Positions 38,321 to 60,415 of a stretch of DNA of 64,000 nucleotides are shown in pieces. The stretch's first letter is position 1, and every line of letters starts with the position of its first letter. The notes under the pieces are model-generated. The model had not been told where the DNA came from. It searched no databases and was given only the letters and a program-made list of their open reading frames with translations. The position numbers were made by a program, and so were the translations under genes. Source of the DNA: Cristatella mucedo (Eukaryota > Bryozoa > Phylactolaemata > Cristatellidae); assembly GCA_009760855.2 (NCBI GenBank), contig WPIO01000005.1:124001-188000 (forward strand), given 5' to 3'.

Positions 38321-40185
38321 TGAACAGCATCGACATTGGTAGGGACTCCGACTCGTTCCAGCGAATCGACGAGCGGCGGTCGATTGGGGGGGCGGGGGTT
38401 AGCAGCTCGTGCCTGTCCGGATGACCTACGGTGACGAGCGACACGACCAGTTGAGCGTGCGAGCGAGCGGAGCCGCTGGTCAGAGCAGGGAGAGCAGCGG
38501 CTCGGCCGGAAAGTGGCCTGCCGGGACCTGCCAGTGCTGCCGGTTGCTCTCCGGTGGCTGGTCCACGGGCGGACCGACCAACCAATCGTATCAATCGCTG
38601 TTGGATCACTGCTACCGTCGGACTGTCGACACGAAACGCAATCGGCATACTCATCCAATCCGGCGATTACCAGTAGGCAGTTAATGGATGGCTTATCTTA
38701 GATCGGCGGCTACCCGAAATCGCAAGGTGAACGGTCGGCTCAGAGATTCCTCACTCAGGGCTCATCTCGTGGCGCGAATTCATAATTGCATTTGGGCACA
38801 AGCCCGTAGCTGGAAACTCCTGGCAAAGCGCAAGTTAAAAGTTAAGGTCGGCTGATTCAACTGCATTTATATATGGCGGCAGAAGAGCCAGGCGGCCTCG
38901 GTCGCTATCACCACCGCTTGCAGAATGCAATAAAGGATCGTGTGCTTCTGGACTCGAACCCCCAACGACCTATGTCGTGAAGTGCAAGCCCCCTAACCCT
39001 AACCTGATACCCAGTGGCTTGAGAGAATGTCAACGGAAGCGACTTCACAGGGCCGCCGTCCCGGGCCTCGCAACTGAGCAAGCCGAGAGCGGTTGTACCT
39101 CCTTCCAACTACGTCATATTTGCTTGAAACATGTGAGCTGTCGATTGTCAGATATACACAGATATAAATGTAGCAGATCCCTTACTTTAGCAATGAGGCT
39201 AAAGATAAGGAAATAATGGCGTCCATTCAGCGACAGTTCTCAAAGCGCTCTTACAAAAAAAATGTTAATATAGCGGTCGCCAACGGGAAGCCATGTTTTA
39301 TGGCATTCAGTGAAGGGCTTCTGCCACTATTGTGAATAGATGCTGCTCAATTCGGCCCCACCGCGGCGCCGTGCTAAATCGACAACCGTGAGGCGAGACG
39401 GCTGCACGCTAAAATCCAAAGGAGCCTTACCACAGTACTACGCAAGTGTGACGTCGGTTACCAGGCTATTCGACTGCTTTAAAAAGTAAAAACGCTGGCT
39501 ATTCCAGAGCTGCAGGGCTTGAAAAAGAGGCTCCAGACCTCTTTCATAAAACGCAGCGCAGGACTCTGGCTTTCAGGGCTGCCTCGCGTAATGCACTCCT
39601 TATTTCTATTGTTTGCCAATTCTAGATTCACAAACTGAAGCGGCGTGCCTCATGTGCCTGCCCGGCATTCTTACAGCAAAATTGTGGGCACCTCACCTGG
39701 ATGCTGAATCTGAACGCCATACACGCACCGTCAGGTGGTGCACTTAACCTCTTGTCAAAAAAATTAATGACGGGTTTATCCCATTTTGAGTGAACCCAAA
39801 GCAGCGTGCCACAATAGAGCTAACGTCGAACCTGCCTAAAAGGATGCCCGGATGTTCGGAGAGCATGAAGCAGATACCTGCCCCGCAAAGTTTCTACACC
39901 CACACAAACGCTCTTAATTTAGTTCCCTATAAGAAATAATTTAATCGCCCAAGGCGTGGCTGCTAAACGGCAAACCCAAAGTAATGGAGCGCCGCGGTGC
40001 GGCGGCCGGCGACTGCTACCAGTTGACCACGCCTGCCTTAGCCGCGGCACTTCTGGGCTGCGCGACTAAGCTGCATCCCCGTAAATGTCTCGTCTACATT
40101 GTGCCGCCGAAGGGCACGCGTATCGCTGCAAATTTTCACTAGCCCAACGTGGGTAAGTAGTCAAAGCCGATAATGTCTGCTCTAT
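38321..40185. other. Spacer between PKD2 copy 2 and LINE A
   Basis: No gene is recognised. It holds one SINE2 copy (38870-39010). The rest is mixed-composition sequence without clear family matches. Confidence 0.45.
38870..39015 (-). mobile_element. SINE2 copy
   Basis: In antisense the B box is GGGGTTCGAGTCCAGAAGCA. The body is TGCAAGCGGTGGTGATAGCG, matching the 19.25-kb copy. A TTAGGG-like doublet lies at the 5' end. Confidence 0.75.
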
Positions 40186-40189
40186 AGGG

Positions 40190-43113
40190 ATTTTGCGGTA
40201 GGATTAGTGTCACTTGGATGACGCCTTGTTCCAGTATTTCTGAGGCCACTCCACCCGGGTTCTCATTCTATCAGTCCATGCGTTCTGACAAGGTTGGTGG
40301 CGGGGTTGCAATTGTTGTTCGCGAATCATTTGGCTATAAAAATGTGCAGTTTCTCGCATGGGCCATCGTTTGAATCGGTTGCAATCGGGTCTTCATCAAA
40401 GACAATGCCTCTCACTGTTGTGATATACCGGCCTCCTTCTGGCTGTCTAAACTTGTTTCTAGAGGAGTTTTCAGAGTTCCTCGCTAAAATATTTGTGTGT
40501 GACAGGCCGTTACTAATTTTAAGAGTCTTCAATATTCACGTTGACAACCCTAGAAACAGCCAGGTCCTCTCATTTCTTGACTGTCTGGAGAATTTTGGTT
40601 TGGCCCAACACGTTAATCACAGCACCCACGTCGGTGGCTACATCCTTAGAGATCTCGTGATCACTAAGGATGTCCTCCCCACGGACCTTGTGGTGTGCCC
40701 ACTGACCCTCTCAGATCATTGTTCGGTCTCGTTTACTGTTCCTGCTCCCTCGTACGTACAGAGCAATGTAGAATTTGTCAAAAGACATAACTTACAAAGC
40801 ATTGACATGGACAAGTTTTTGAAGTCTGTTTGTGATGCAGGTCTTCTTGATCTGCATTCAGACTCGACCGGCAGCCTCGATACCCTCACTGATGCTATGA
40901 ACATAACACTCAGGATTTATCTTGACAAGCATGCTCCCGTTCGCTCTATCCGTGTTCAAAGTCGTGGAGATTCCTTTCAATTTACAAAAAAAAACTAACG
41001 GGTTAAGCGCAGGCTTGAACGTCGTTTCAAGAAATCGGGGTCGGATGCAGATCTAGTCAATTTCAAATACTTTTTTCGAGTTTACACCCGAAAGCTTAAA
41101 AAAACAAGGGCTTCTTTTTTCATTAGAAAGCTGAATTCCTGCCAGTCGGATACTAAACAGATTTATAAGACAGTAAAGCATTTACTGGCCAATGCTGTAA
41201 GGTTTGACTCCCCAGATATTAAGGGCTCAGCCAAAACGTTTTCAGCCTTCCTTACTGAAAAAATTGTGCACATTCGTGCCTCCCTTATGCCCCCTCCGAC
41301 TAAAGCAATCGCGGTTCCTCAACCTGTGACCTTCCTTAAAAGTTTCTCCGATGTTTCTGCATGCGATGTGGCTGCCTTAATAAGGCAGATCTAGCAAAAA
41401 GAGCTCGTCTCCTGAAGACCCTATACCTTCATCTCTGTGGTCTTCACTTGCAGACCATCTTAGCCCTGCCATAACCAAGATTTGTAATGCTTCTTTGGGA
41501 AAAGGGGTCGTCCCCAAGTCCTTCAAATCGGCAATAGTTAGACCCATTCTTAAAAAGCCTGGATAAGACACTGAGGTCCTAGCAAACTATCGCCCAGTTT
41601 CCATTCTTCCTTTCTTATCAAAGATTCTTGAAAAATTGTTGCTGAGCAGCTGGTTGAAAATATTAAAAATAATGGAATGTCAGAAACATTTCAATCAGGG
41701 TTCAAGAGGCAGCACTCCACTGAAACTGTTCTCATCCGTGTTAACAATGACATTCTACGTGGCAACGACGACGGGAATATCACTGCCCTAGCTCTGCTAG
41801 ATCTGTCTGCTGCCTTCGACACCATTGATCACGAAGTTCTGCTTGAACGATTGAGAACAACGATCGGTCTGGCAGATGAAGCACTGGCGTGGTTTAAATC
41901 ATACTTGTCTGATCGTGTTCAATCCGTGTCGTGTGGGGGTCAGGTCTCAGACACGAGAAGGGTCACCTGTGGAGTCCCTCAAGGATCTGTACTTGGTCCC
42001 TTGCTGTTCTCCATTTATACACAACCTGTGGGGAAAGTGATTAAGGCCCATGGAATAGGATATCACTTCTATGCTGACGATACTCAGTTGTATTTGTCAT
42101 TTAAACCGACGGAATCTGCTGCAGCAACTGAGAAACTGAATGCTTGCCTTGCCGATATTCGATCCTGGATGTCGGAAAACTTCCTGAAATTAAATGACGA
42201 TAAAGCCGAACTGCTGCTCATAGGACACCCTAAGCGTGTGGCTGGTTTCAAAGGCTTTGCTCTTCTAATAGGTGATGCTGTTGTGCGACCTTCACCACGT
42301 GCTCGAAAAATAGGTGTTTTCAAAAGCTGCCTTAATTTCAAAAGCTTCATTCAGAAGTCTGCCTCTACAGCTAGCCATCACATCCGATCTCTATCCAAGA
42401 TTAGAAGCTGTCTCCCACAGTGGCTTGTAAAAAAATTAACTAGCTCTTTAGTTCTGTCTCGGCTTGATTATTGTAATTCCCTTTTGGCTGGGCTACCAAA
42501 GAAAGCTATTATGCCACTACAGCGGACTTTAAATATGGCTGCAAGGCTAGTCTTCAAGTCCCAGCGGTTTGCCCACGTGTCTCCTTTGCCAAAAGAGCTA
42601 GGATGGTTGCCGTTTGAGCAAAGGATACAGAGCAAAGTTCTCACGCTTACCCACAAGGCCCGCCACGGCTTGGCTCCTTCGCACCTAGCTGAACTGCTGC
42701 ATCAGTTTCAGTCTGTTCGCGCCCTCAGGTCCTGTGTGGACAATAAGTTAGCTGTCCCATTCCTCCGCTTAAAGACAGTTGGCGACAGAAGCTTTAGCTC
42801 TGCAGGTCCTAGACTGTGGAACTCGCTTCCACAATTCTTACGCAACGATAACTACTCTCCTACTGCCGACTATGGCCCATTCTTTTCAGCGGTCCTGAGC
42901 TGCTACTGCTATGCTACTCACTACCTCAACTGCTCTCCTGACTCAGCTATGCTTCCCACTTTCTCTTTGTTGCATGAGACGAAGTCTGTTGGCTACCGAA
43001 TGCGTACCGAAAGCCGCTTAGGCTGTGAGTGCGCTATACAAAACTCTCCTGCATAACACCCACGTGGTCTTTATGACTTTGTGGAGTTACAGACGGAGAT
43101 ACATTACATTACA
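40190..43113 (+). mobile_element. LINE family A (L2/CR1 type), longest copy, 5'-truncated
   Basis: The copy begins inside the endonuclease (EATPPGFSFYQSM, DKVGGGVAIVVRESF, VVIYRPPSG, LSDHCSVSF; frame 40294-40998). A linker with several stops follows, around 41000-41660. Then comes a long RT frame, 41677-43056, with QSGFKRQHSTETVL, LDLSAAFDTIDHEVLL, GVPQGSVLGPLLFSIYTQ, FYADDTQLYL, ENFLKLNDDKAELLLIGHP and a C-terminus with LDYCNSLLAGLPKK. The 3' end is GGAGTTACAGACGGAGATAC then (ACATT)n. Catalytic blocks are intact, but the truncation and stops make the element inactive. Confidence 0.93.
41677..43056 (+). CDS. LINE A reverse transcriptase open frame
   Basis: This 459-codon frame covers the RT fingers, palm and thumb. 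It contains the palm motif SAAFDTIDH, the PQGSVLGP turn and the catalytic YADD at about residues 130-133. It belongs to the 40.2-43.1 kb retrotransposon. The first methionine is not the natural start, because upstream codons are broken by stops. Confidence 0.9.
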   Translation: MSETFQSGFKRQHSTETVLIRVNNDILRGNDDGNITALALLDLSAAFDTIDHEVLLERLRTTIGLADEALAWFKSYLSDRVQSVSCGGQVSDTRRVTCGVPQGSVLGPLLFSIYTQPVGKVIKAHGIGYHFYADDTQLYLSFKPTESAAATEKLNACLADIRSWMSENFLKLNDDKAELLLIGHPKRVAGFKGFALLIGDAVVRPSPRARKIGVFKSCLNFKSFIQKSASTASHHIRSLSKIRSCLPQWLVKKLTSSLVLSRLDYCNSLLAGLPKKAIMPLQRTLNMAARLVFKSQRFAHVSPLPKELGWLPFEQRIQSKVLTLTHKARHGLAPSHLAELLHQFQSVRALRSCVDNKLAVPFLRLKTVGDRSFSSAGPRLWNSLPQFLRNDNYSPTADYGPFFSAVLSCYCYATHYLNCSPDSAMLPTFSLLHETKSVGYRMRTESRLGCECAIQNSPA

Positions 43114-45300
43114 CGAAACGCATAGGTACCGAAATGGGCGTGTGCGAACTAGAATAAATGAGCTGAGTGCATGAATAATTAGCCTCCGGCTTCGGACTAG
43201 CAAAATGATTCCTCAATTGGATAAATACCAAATACGTGCATGGAAAGCCAATGACAGCAAAATGGCTTCATTCCACAAGCCATGTTTATGCACGGCACGC
43301 AATTGCCTCCGTGCTTACAGCGGGAATTCGGCAGTTTGAAATGGCTGAGCACAGTTAAACCGAATAGAGAGTGGTAACACTAAACGATCGCCATTCAGAT
43401 TTGTGTAGGGCCAACGGTGTGCGTGTGTACCTCTGTCTGTAGGTTGGTCAAAGGAGCAAGGACTGTGTCCGCGACGGCCGAGCTACCCTGAAACCGAGTG
43501 AGTTAGCTGTGCTACGCTACAGAGCTCTCCGTAGCGATCGCTAGCCAATCAGCCTTCACCTTATGCAACGAGGAAAAGTGGAAAGCATCGGACAAAAAAA
43601 GTGAGGGAAAGCCTCGAGGAGTGTGGGGCGGACTTTCGGGCGACAGTGAGTGAGTAGCTAAAGGAAGTGGTGGCCAAAGGAAGTCCAGAATCGGCAGCTG
43701 GATCGAAGTTAGCGCCGTCGCGTCAAACATGTGCAGGGGGGGAATGGCTGTGTTACGCAGCAGCACCAAGCGGTCTTTAACCGAAAGAAAGAAATGAGCT
43801 CGGTCACTCTGCGGCGATGACCTTGGGGCACAAGAAGGCGCTGACGAGTTGCAGCAGTATTTCAGCAGGGGACAAGGCGGCGGACGACTGTATAGTGTTG
43901 GTTGAACTTTTGTGTCCTACATCCGCTTCTCGCCAGTCGGTCGAGGTAGCTTCGTCTGTCAGAGTCACGCGGCAGACTTTCTTGACTAAAAGAGGTCGTC
44001 CAGACGCCGAGGGACTCCGGCAATTTGCCAGGTCCTCAAAATTGTGTACAAGCTTTTGAAGTATCGGTCGAACGACGGCCAATATTTGCGTAGCTTTTGA
44101 ACGATTTATTCATCAAGCGAAGCATAAAGCCTGCTTTATGGCTCGAGTTACGTGTTTTCACCCATGAAAACCAAAGCAAGGATGATATAGCGTCTGTAAG
44201 TCTGCTCTCTTTTTTCCAGATCCTTATTATGACGCCTAGTTCATCTGGGTAAAACCTGGGAAATTTGCTCGTCGGAGTTTGCATGGTTGCGACTCGACGT
44301 TTGCATTAGGCGAAGGAGGAACTATGGAGGCATTTCGGTCAGCAACGACGCCATTACTGGAACAGGGCTGAGAACAGGCCCTGCAGCTGGCTACTACGGC
44401 CATACTTCTCGCTGGCAGTGGCTCCTCTGACGTAGAGACATCGATTTCCGCAGGACGCTGACATCACCTCCCTTGACAGGGATTTGACGACGCCCCACTC
44501 CCAATCCCGGAAACGAACTTGGGACAGCCTGCACAATGAGTGCCCACTATGTGCCGCTTATTTATAACCGAAGAGTACCGAGCTCAACGGAGGCACGAAT
44601 ATGTGCGACATTTTCAATGAAGAGGGCGGATAACTTATCCACCAGACATACATGTTCGGGTAGCGACGCCGCTCAGCACTACCATGCTAATAATTGTATG
44701 GTCTTACACTTTTTTTACTATCATAATGGAAATACTAGTTTTAGAGTGGTTAAGGTGCTCGCCCCGACCAAGGTCTTGCCGAGGTCGTGGGCTCGAGCCC
44801 CGTGGGGGCATACGTGAAGTACCTGAACAGAGATTTGAGTTCTCTTGGGGTGCTATGCAAATGAATTAGATATTATTTATGTAAGTGGATGTCGAATGCT
44901 GGTTCTAAAAAGCTATATTCTGCATACATGATTGTCGGCTTGTGAATGCGTATATAACTGCCCCACAAGACTGGGTTTACCGGATATTATTAGCAAAATG
45001 CTGCAAAGAGCCACACATATAATGCCAACGTTCGATAAAGATCCGTGCCTTCGCCTGGTCTCGCCCTTATAGGATCCAGTAGTAACCCGGTCCATCTCGC
45101 TCAGCTTCAAGCAGGTTCTTTCAACTTTGACGACTCAAGTAACACAAAACCGTTTAAGCTTTGCTTAGGTGTACATGAGTCAGTCGACAAGGTAGACAAA
45201 GACTACGACACCAACGAAAATATATTCAATCTTTCATTAGGCATTGAAATAATACCTCGCAATCTCCTCATGAAACTCTGTTTACGAATCAGCACACCCC
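43114..45300. other. Spacer, no recognised gene
   Basis: It contains one SINE1 copy. The short frames at 43.5-44.5 kb resemble nothing known. Confidence 0.4.
44735..44882 (+). mobile_element. SINE1 copy
   Basis: It has the same head as the 22.5-kb copy (GGTTAAGGTGCTCGCCCCGA, then GGGCTCGAGCCCCG). Its tail is AGAGATTTGAGTTCTCTTGG, then GGTGCTATGCAAATGAATTA. Confidence 0.87.
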
Positions 45301-45304
45301 TAGT

Positions 45305-45365
45305 TGTCTATGTAATGTAATGTATCTCCTTCAGTAACTCCACAAAGTCATAAAGACCACGTCTA
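45305..45365 (-). mobile_element. LINE family A tail remnant
   Basis: TATGTAATGTAATGTATCTC, followed by CTTCAGTAACTCCACAAAGT, is the antisense 3' end of family A. Confidence 0.8.
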
Positions 45366-45949
45366 TGATAACCTAAGCAAACCGAAGGCACACGTTGGGT
45401 AAGCTGGGCGCCACACAGATATTTGATGCCATTTATAGTACCGGCAAAAACACCTCCCATCTTCGGAATCGTTAGTCTCTTGATCTTGACGTTTCGGTCC
45501 TTTAAAAAATCAAGGCGAAAAATATTCCCAAAGGTGAGAAATCAATAACTTGTTCACGAATTATGCTTGCTGCAACCTTAGGTTGCCTATTTTATGGCGA
45601 TTTATATTGGGGGTGGAACCGTTGCGGTTTTCGAACGATTGTTTTTGGTAGTACCGTCAGATCGTGGCGAAGCAAAAATTTTCATATACATCAAGCATCC
45701 CTCTCTTAAAAATATATCTCAACATCTGTGTTTGGCACGTCGCCAGCAATCGTAAAGGTTTGAGACATCTGGTTTCGCAGATGAAGACCTGAACTGGCTA
45801 GACTATGAAAGAAACCATAAGCGCATTTAGGCCGAGAAACCATTTGAGTTTCCTGGTGGAAACAACCGTTTGCTGCAGAAGTCTTGGCAAACGCCCGAGA
45901 CGCCGAAATCATGGCGATAAGCATCTGACCGGAGCACAAGCGTCTTTAG

Positions 45950-46640
45950 ATGAGACTTGAATGACACAAAGTCGACGGCAGGCAATGACCGAAGCCAGAG
46001 AATTCCAGAATCGCTGCGCGCGAACTGAAGGCCCGATCATTAAAGGAATTCAATAGTAGTTTGAATCTCGGCTAGCGAACTGTAAGCAGGGAGCTGATGG
46101 CTCCAGAGACCACGATGGGAGAGCAAGGTCTGGTGGGTAGGCCAGTGCAAGCTAAGCTGTCGAGTTCTGCACCAGTTGCAGACTATTAAAGCCAACGGCC
46201 AGGAGTTCTGAATCAAGGGAATTGCAGTAATCTAGATGATACAAAAGCGCCGACTAGTTTGGCAGTCATACTCTTGTCTATGCAGGCCCTAATTCTGGCA
46301 ATCAGCTGCAGGTAGGCCAAATTGAAAGTGGAGGCTACGTGTCTACTGGCAAGTCGATTTGGCAAAGCTTGTCCAGATTATGAACAAACGTCTCGGGAGT
46401 GGTGGGTGTGTAATCTTTGAACTTCCAAGATTACACTAGGCTTAGCCTTACACTATTAGGTTGGTCCTATCATCGTTGAGCTTCAGTTAAGTTTTTAGTG
46501 ACCATGCAAGTGCAAATATTATCGATGCAAGCTGCAAGAGGTTGGTCAGTGAATCGGATGAACAGCGAAGCTGAAAAGGTGGAAGTAAAGCACGGTGTCA
46601 TCGGCATAGAAATGAAACTCAAGATTGTGTCTGGTGATGA
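45950..46640 (-). mobile_element. Degraded LINE B-like RT fragment
   Basis: Antisense blocks correspond to NSxLQLVQNSTA, a QSLD.LL.VG turn and LIARIRACIDK-type sequence. Their order is the same as in LINE B, but divergence is high and the tail is lost. It lies downstream of PPAN. Confidence 0.6.
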
Positions 46641-47440
46641 GATTCGCCGGAGGGGAAGAGTAGATACTGAAAAGAAGTGGACATATATAATGGACTATTT
46701 CTTGATACCGGTTACTTTAAAAAAAGGATTCCACAGATTTTCACGGCCATTTCCATCTTCACTCGTGACTCTCTCACTGAAGCAGGATCTAACCCAGGTT
46801 AGCACTGTACAAGTGCTACCTAGGCTGTTGAGAACAGCTCCAAAAAAGATCAGGTGGTCATTAGGGTCAAATGCTGCTGAGAAGTCTACGAGAACTGGCA
46901 GATGCCCTAGCCTAAATAATGCAAAAAAGGGTCACCTATTTTAGCTCTGGTAAAAAAATAATCAAGGTAGTAGCACTCCAGATTTTTTTTTATGAATATT
47001 GCTAACTCGCGAAAATCCTATGCTGAGATTAAATTTTGTTGGCCTTAAGTCAACAGCCCAACGTCCATAAAACGCCAAAATAATCAGAGGTTATATCTTG
47101 ATATCCAGGGTGCGAAAAGTTCTTGTCTCAGCACTGTACATTCGCTGTTCGCCGGTTGGCAGCTTAGAATAATGGCTAAAAAATCTAATCAGACGCCATC
47201 GGACATGCACAATTCAAGGCACATAACAGCAAGAAAGAAGATAAAATCTAGCTTTCCATCAACATCCATAGCCTCATGGCACATAGCCTGACGAGGTGTC
47301 AGCGACAGCTTAACAAACACGAAGCCAAACTCACTTCGGAGTAGGTACTGCTGAAAACACCGTCACTGTTCAATGGAATAGATTTACAGCTGCATACCTA
47401 AAACAGACTCGTGTAGCAGCTTGCAGCAGCGTCACAACTT

Positions 47441-58192
<10,752 letters not shown>

Positions 58193-58202
58193 GTGACAGA
58201 TG

Positions 58203-58268
58203 TCTTTACAGCAAATGTAAAGTGCCTAGAAAGGGATTTACGTTCTCTGAGGGCGCTATTTAAAAATG
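58203..58268 (+). mobile_element. LINE family B 3' tail next to PPAN start
   Basis: AGCAAATGTAAAGTGCCTAG, then AAAGGGATTTACGTTCTCTG and AGGGCGCTATTT, without a clear (ATT)n. Confidence 0.85.
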
Positions 58269-58344
58269 CACCATTAACTTGCCTTTCCTCGTGTACTGGA
58301 GCGCCAGGGCGGAGCAACCCTGAAGAACGAACTAAGGTGCGCCG

Positions 58345-58495
58345 ATGTAACAGCCTCATTTATAGAGCAGCGGAACGCCTTAGAAGCTATCGGCCTCGCT
58401 TGCAGTGGGCAATATAGAATTACCTGCTGCAAAACTCAAACGCACTACCTGGGTCGCGTTGTGCGAGCACCTTTACTCCTGGATAAAGAACCGCT
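58345..58495 (-). mobile_element. SINE2 copy, diverged
   Basis: Antisense body GCCTTAGAAGCTATCGGCCT and CTTGCAGTGGGCAATATAGA. It aligns with the PKD2 intron 7 copy. Confidence 0.6.
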
Positions 58496-58534
58496 CGTAA
58501 CGAATAAGATTCGGTCGATTCACTGCTCACTGTA

Positions 58535-58645
58535 GCGGCAGAAGAGTCTTAGTTGCAATCACCCGCTTGCAGCTGGCAATAAGGACTTGCCCACTGTAGG
58601 ACTCGAACGAACTTGGTTGCGAATTGTAAGCACCCTAACTCAGGG
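58535..58645 (-). mobile_element. SINE2 copy
   Basis: In antisense the B box is CGTTCGAGTCCTACAGTGGG. The body is TTGCCAGCTGCAAGCGGGTG. It lies in tandem with the preceding copy. Confidence 0.7.
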
Positions 58646-59038
58646 CCAGGATCAGGGAGCGTTGCCTGCTGCTATGTAGCAGACGATTCGCCCCACAACC
58701 ACTTGCACAGCTTACAGAGACCTGGTCCATTCTTAATGCAGGCACAACAACACTTCACAGCTTCAGTGACTAGTACGTTGCTCTGAAACTGTACCTTTCT
58801 CGATACAGAGCACAGCTTGTTGTAAGTTAAGTCTCGTTTGCGGCCACTTCCATTATTCAAACTCCTCTATGTTCGCTAACGCTAACATATCGAAGTTTTC
58901 AAATGTAAATGACCTCAAACGAGCCTTTACTTACAACATGAATCTTTTACTTGGTTTTTTATTCAACCGTTAAACAACAGATTTGTTTTTCATCTATATA
59001 ATAGTAAACATTTTTTTATTCGCAAAATAATGAAGAGT

Positions 59039-59248
59039 CAGGAGGAATAATAATGAAGATTCAGGAGGCTGATCGGAATCACCTACAGCCGATGACGAAT
59101 GTCAGGAAAAACCTTAGCTGATTTCACATCAGGATTTAACAACAGATTCAGGAGGAATAATAATGAAGATACAGGAGGCTGATCTCCTGAATCACCTACG
59201 GCCGATGACGAATGTCAGGAAAAACCTTAGCTGATTTAACATCCTCGT
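59039..59248. repeat. ~110-bp tandem duplication
   Basis: The unit beginning CAGGAGGAATAATAATGAAG recurs with a 110-bp period (GGAGGAATAA at 59041 and 59151). The shared core GCCGATGACGAATGTCAGGA is followed by AAAACCTTAGCTGATTT. Confidence 0.9.
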
Positions 59249-59254
59249 TTGTAT

Positions 59255-59405
59255 GGCGAAGGAAGAACCCTCTCGGCTATCACAACTGCTTGCAGTTGGT
59301 AATATAAAAAACCACCAAACTGCATGATTCGAACCTACGACCACGGTACGTAAGAGCGAGCGCCTTACCTTCTGGGCTATCATGGACAGGCGAGCACTCG
59401 GGTTC
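59255..59405 (-). mobile_element. SINE2 copy
   Basis: In antisense it has AGCCCAGAAGGTAAGGCGCT, then B box GTAGGTTCGAATCATGCAGT, and the body CAACTGCAAGCAGTTGTGAT. Confidence 0.78.
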
Positions 59406-60007
59406 ACTTTCCTGGTCTAGAAGCTGTGATTCCCTTTAGCCGGACTCTTGTTTCGAATGAACGGGTAACCCTTACTTTAATCTGTCAGAATGCATATAAT
59501 TTAGGACCATTTCAATGTCGACTATGGACAAGAATTTGATATAAATCAGCTGTTGTGCTGCATCTGATCTCTCTTGCTCTTTTTAGGTGATGCCCCGAAG
59601 GAAGGTGTTGCCCTAGAATCATATTGGGTCTTCCTAAGACACACCGATGAACTCCAGGAACAGCCTCACTCTGGAGTACGGTCGGAAATAAATCATTTTT
59701 TTCAGTCCTGCCGAGCTCATTTCGGTGCTTAACAGTACGCCAAACCCGTTGCAATCTTGTTTGCTTATTGCAGAAAAACAAGTATTAATCACTAATCGAA
59801 CTCAATGGAAATGGGCTTCGTCAGTACCAAGTGCTGCGTATTGAGCTTGCACCAGGGTTGGTGGGACCAGAATAGGGCGAATTCATTGAGATCAATATCG
59901 GATCAGACCACAGTACTCATATAGAGGCTCACCTATTCAGATCCTTGCTGAGCAGCACAGGATACTTACGAACACGTAAAGCGAGCGGACAGATTTCGGA
60001 TTCATTG

Positions 60008-60013
60008 TTTATT
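60008..60013 (-). promoter_or_regulatory. Possible poly(A) signal AATAAA for the phosphatase
   Basis: AATAAA on the minus strand lies about 350 bp after the phosphatase stop codon. Confidence 0.35.
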
Positions 60014-60358
60014 AAATTCAATAACGTTTACATTTGCAATCTCCAAAAATTGCATAACTTTCGATGGACAGATAATCGTGACTTGCCATAATCCACAAAT
60101 ACAACTAATAACAGCACACTATCACTAACATCTACAGCATCCACATAAAAACTCATTATAATTACTAGAATATAAAAACAGAAATAACATTAAAAATACA
60201 AATAGGTTTAGAAAAAGAACACATAATAAAACACTATAGTCATGAAAATAATCACTTTCATTTGCTTGGAGGCTTTCTTTAGGACGGATACTAGGTGAGA
60301 CGCGCCTGCTACTGATGCCACCGATGCACCAGCGTACGATATTTCTTTTCCTTCCAGG

Positions 60359-60415
60359 TTATTTGACGTACTCCATCGCTTGAATGCTAGCATCATAGCA
60401 GAAAAGGTACTGGTC
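60359..60415 (-). CDS. PTPN13: PTP terminal exon
   Basis: After CATGCAG the frame reads DQYLFCYDASIQAMEYVK then TAA. This matches the QTEDQYIFCYQVILYVL end of PTPN13, with a shorter tail. Confidence 0.92.
   Translation of the reverse strand, partial: DQYLFCYDASIQAMEYVK

Larger units (their letters stand above)
58646..60358. other. Region between PPAN and the phosphatase gene
   Basis: It holds a 110-bp tandem duplication, one SINE2 copy and the presumed phosphatase 3' UTR (60000-60358). A 90-codon minus frame at 59512-59781 is unrecognised. Confidence 0.5.

Noticed and set aside
37410-38658. Frames of about 400 codons (minus) downstream of PKD2
   Set aside because: They are low-complexity artefacts of the (GAGA)n tract.
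39001-39010. Telomeric (TTAGGG)n seed
   Set aside because: Only about two TTAGGG-like units occur, inside a SINE2 copy.
59512-59781. 90-codon minus-strand gene
   Set aside because: No family resemblance, no splice junctions of note, and it lies among decayed repeats.
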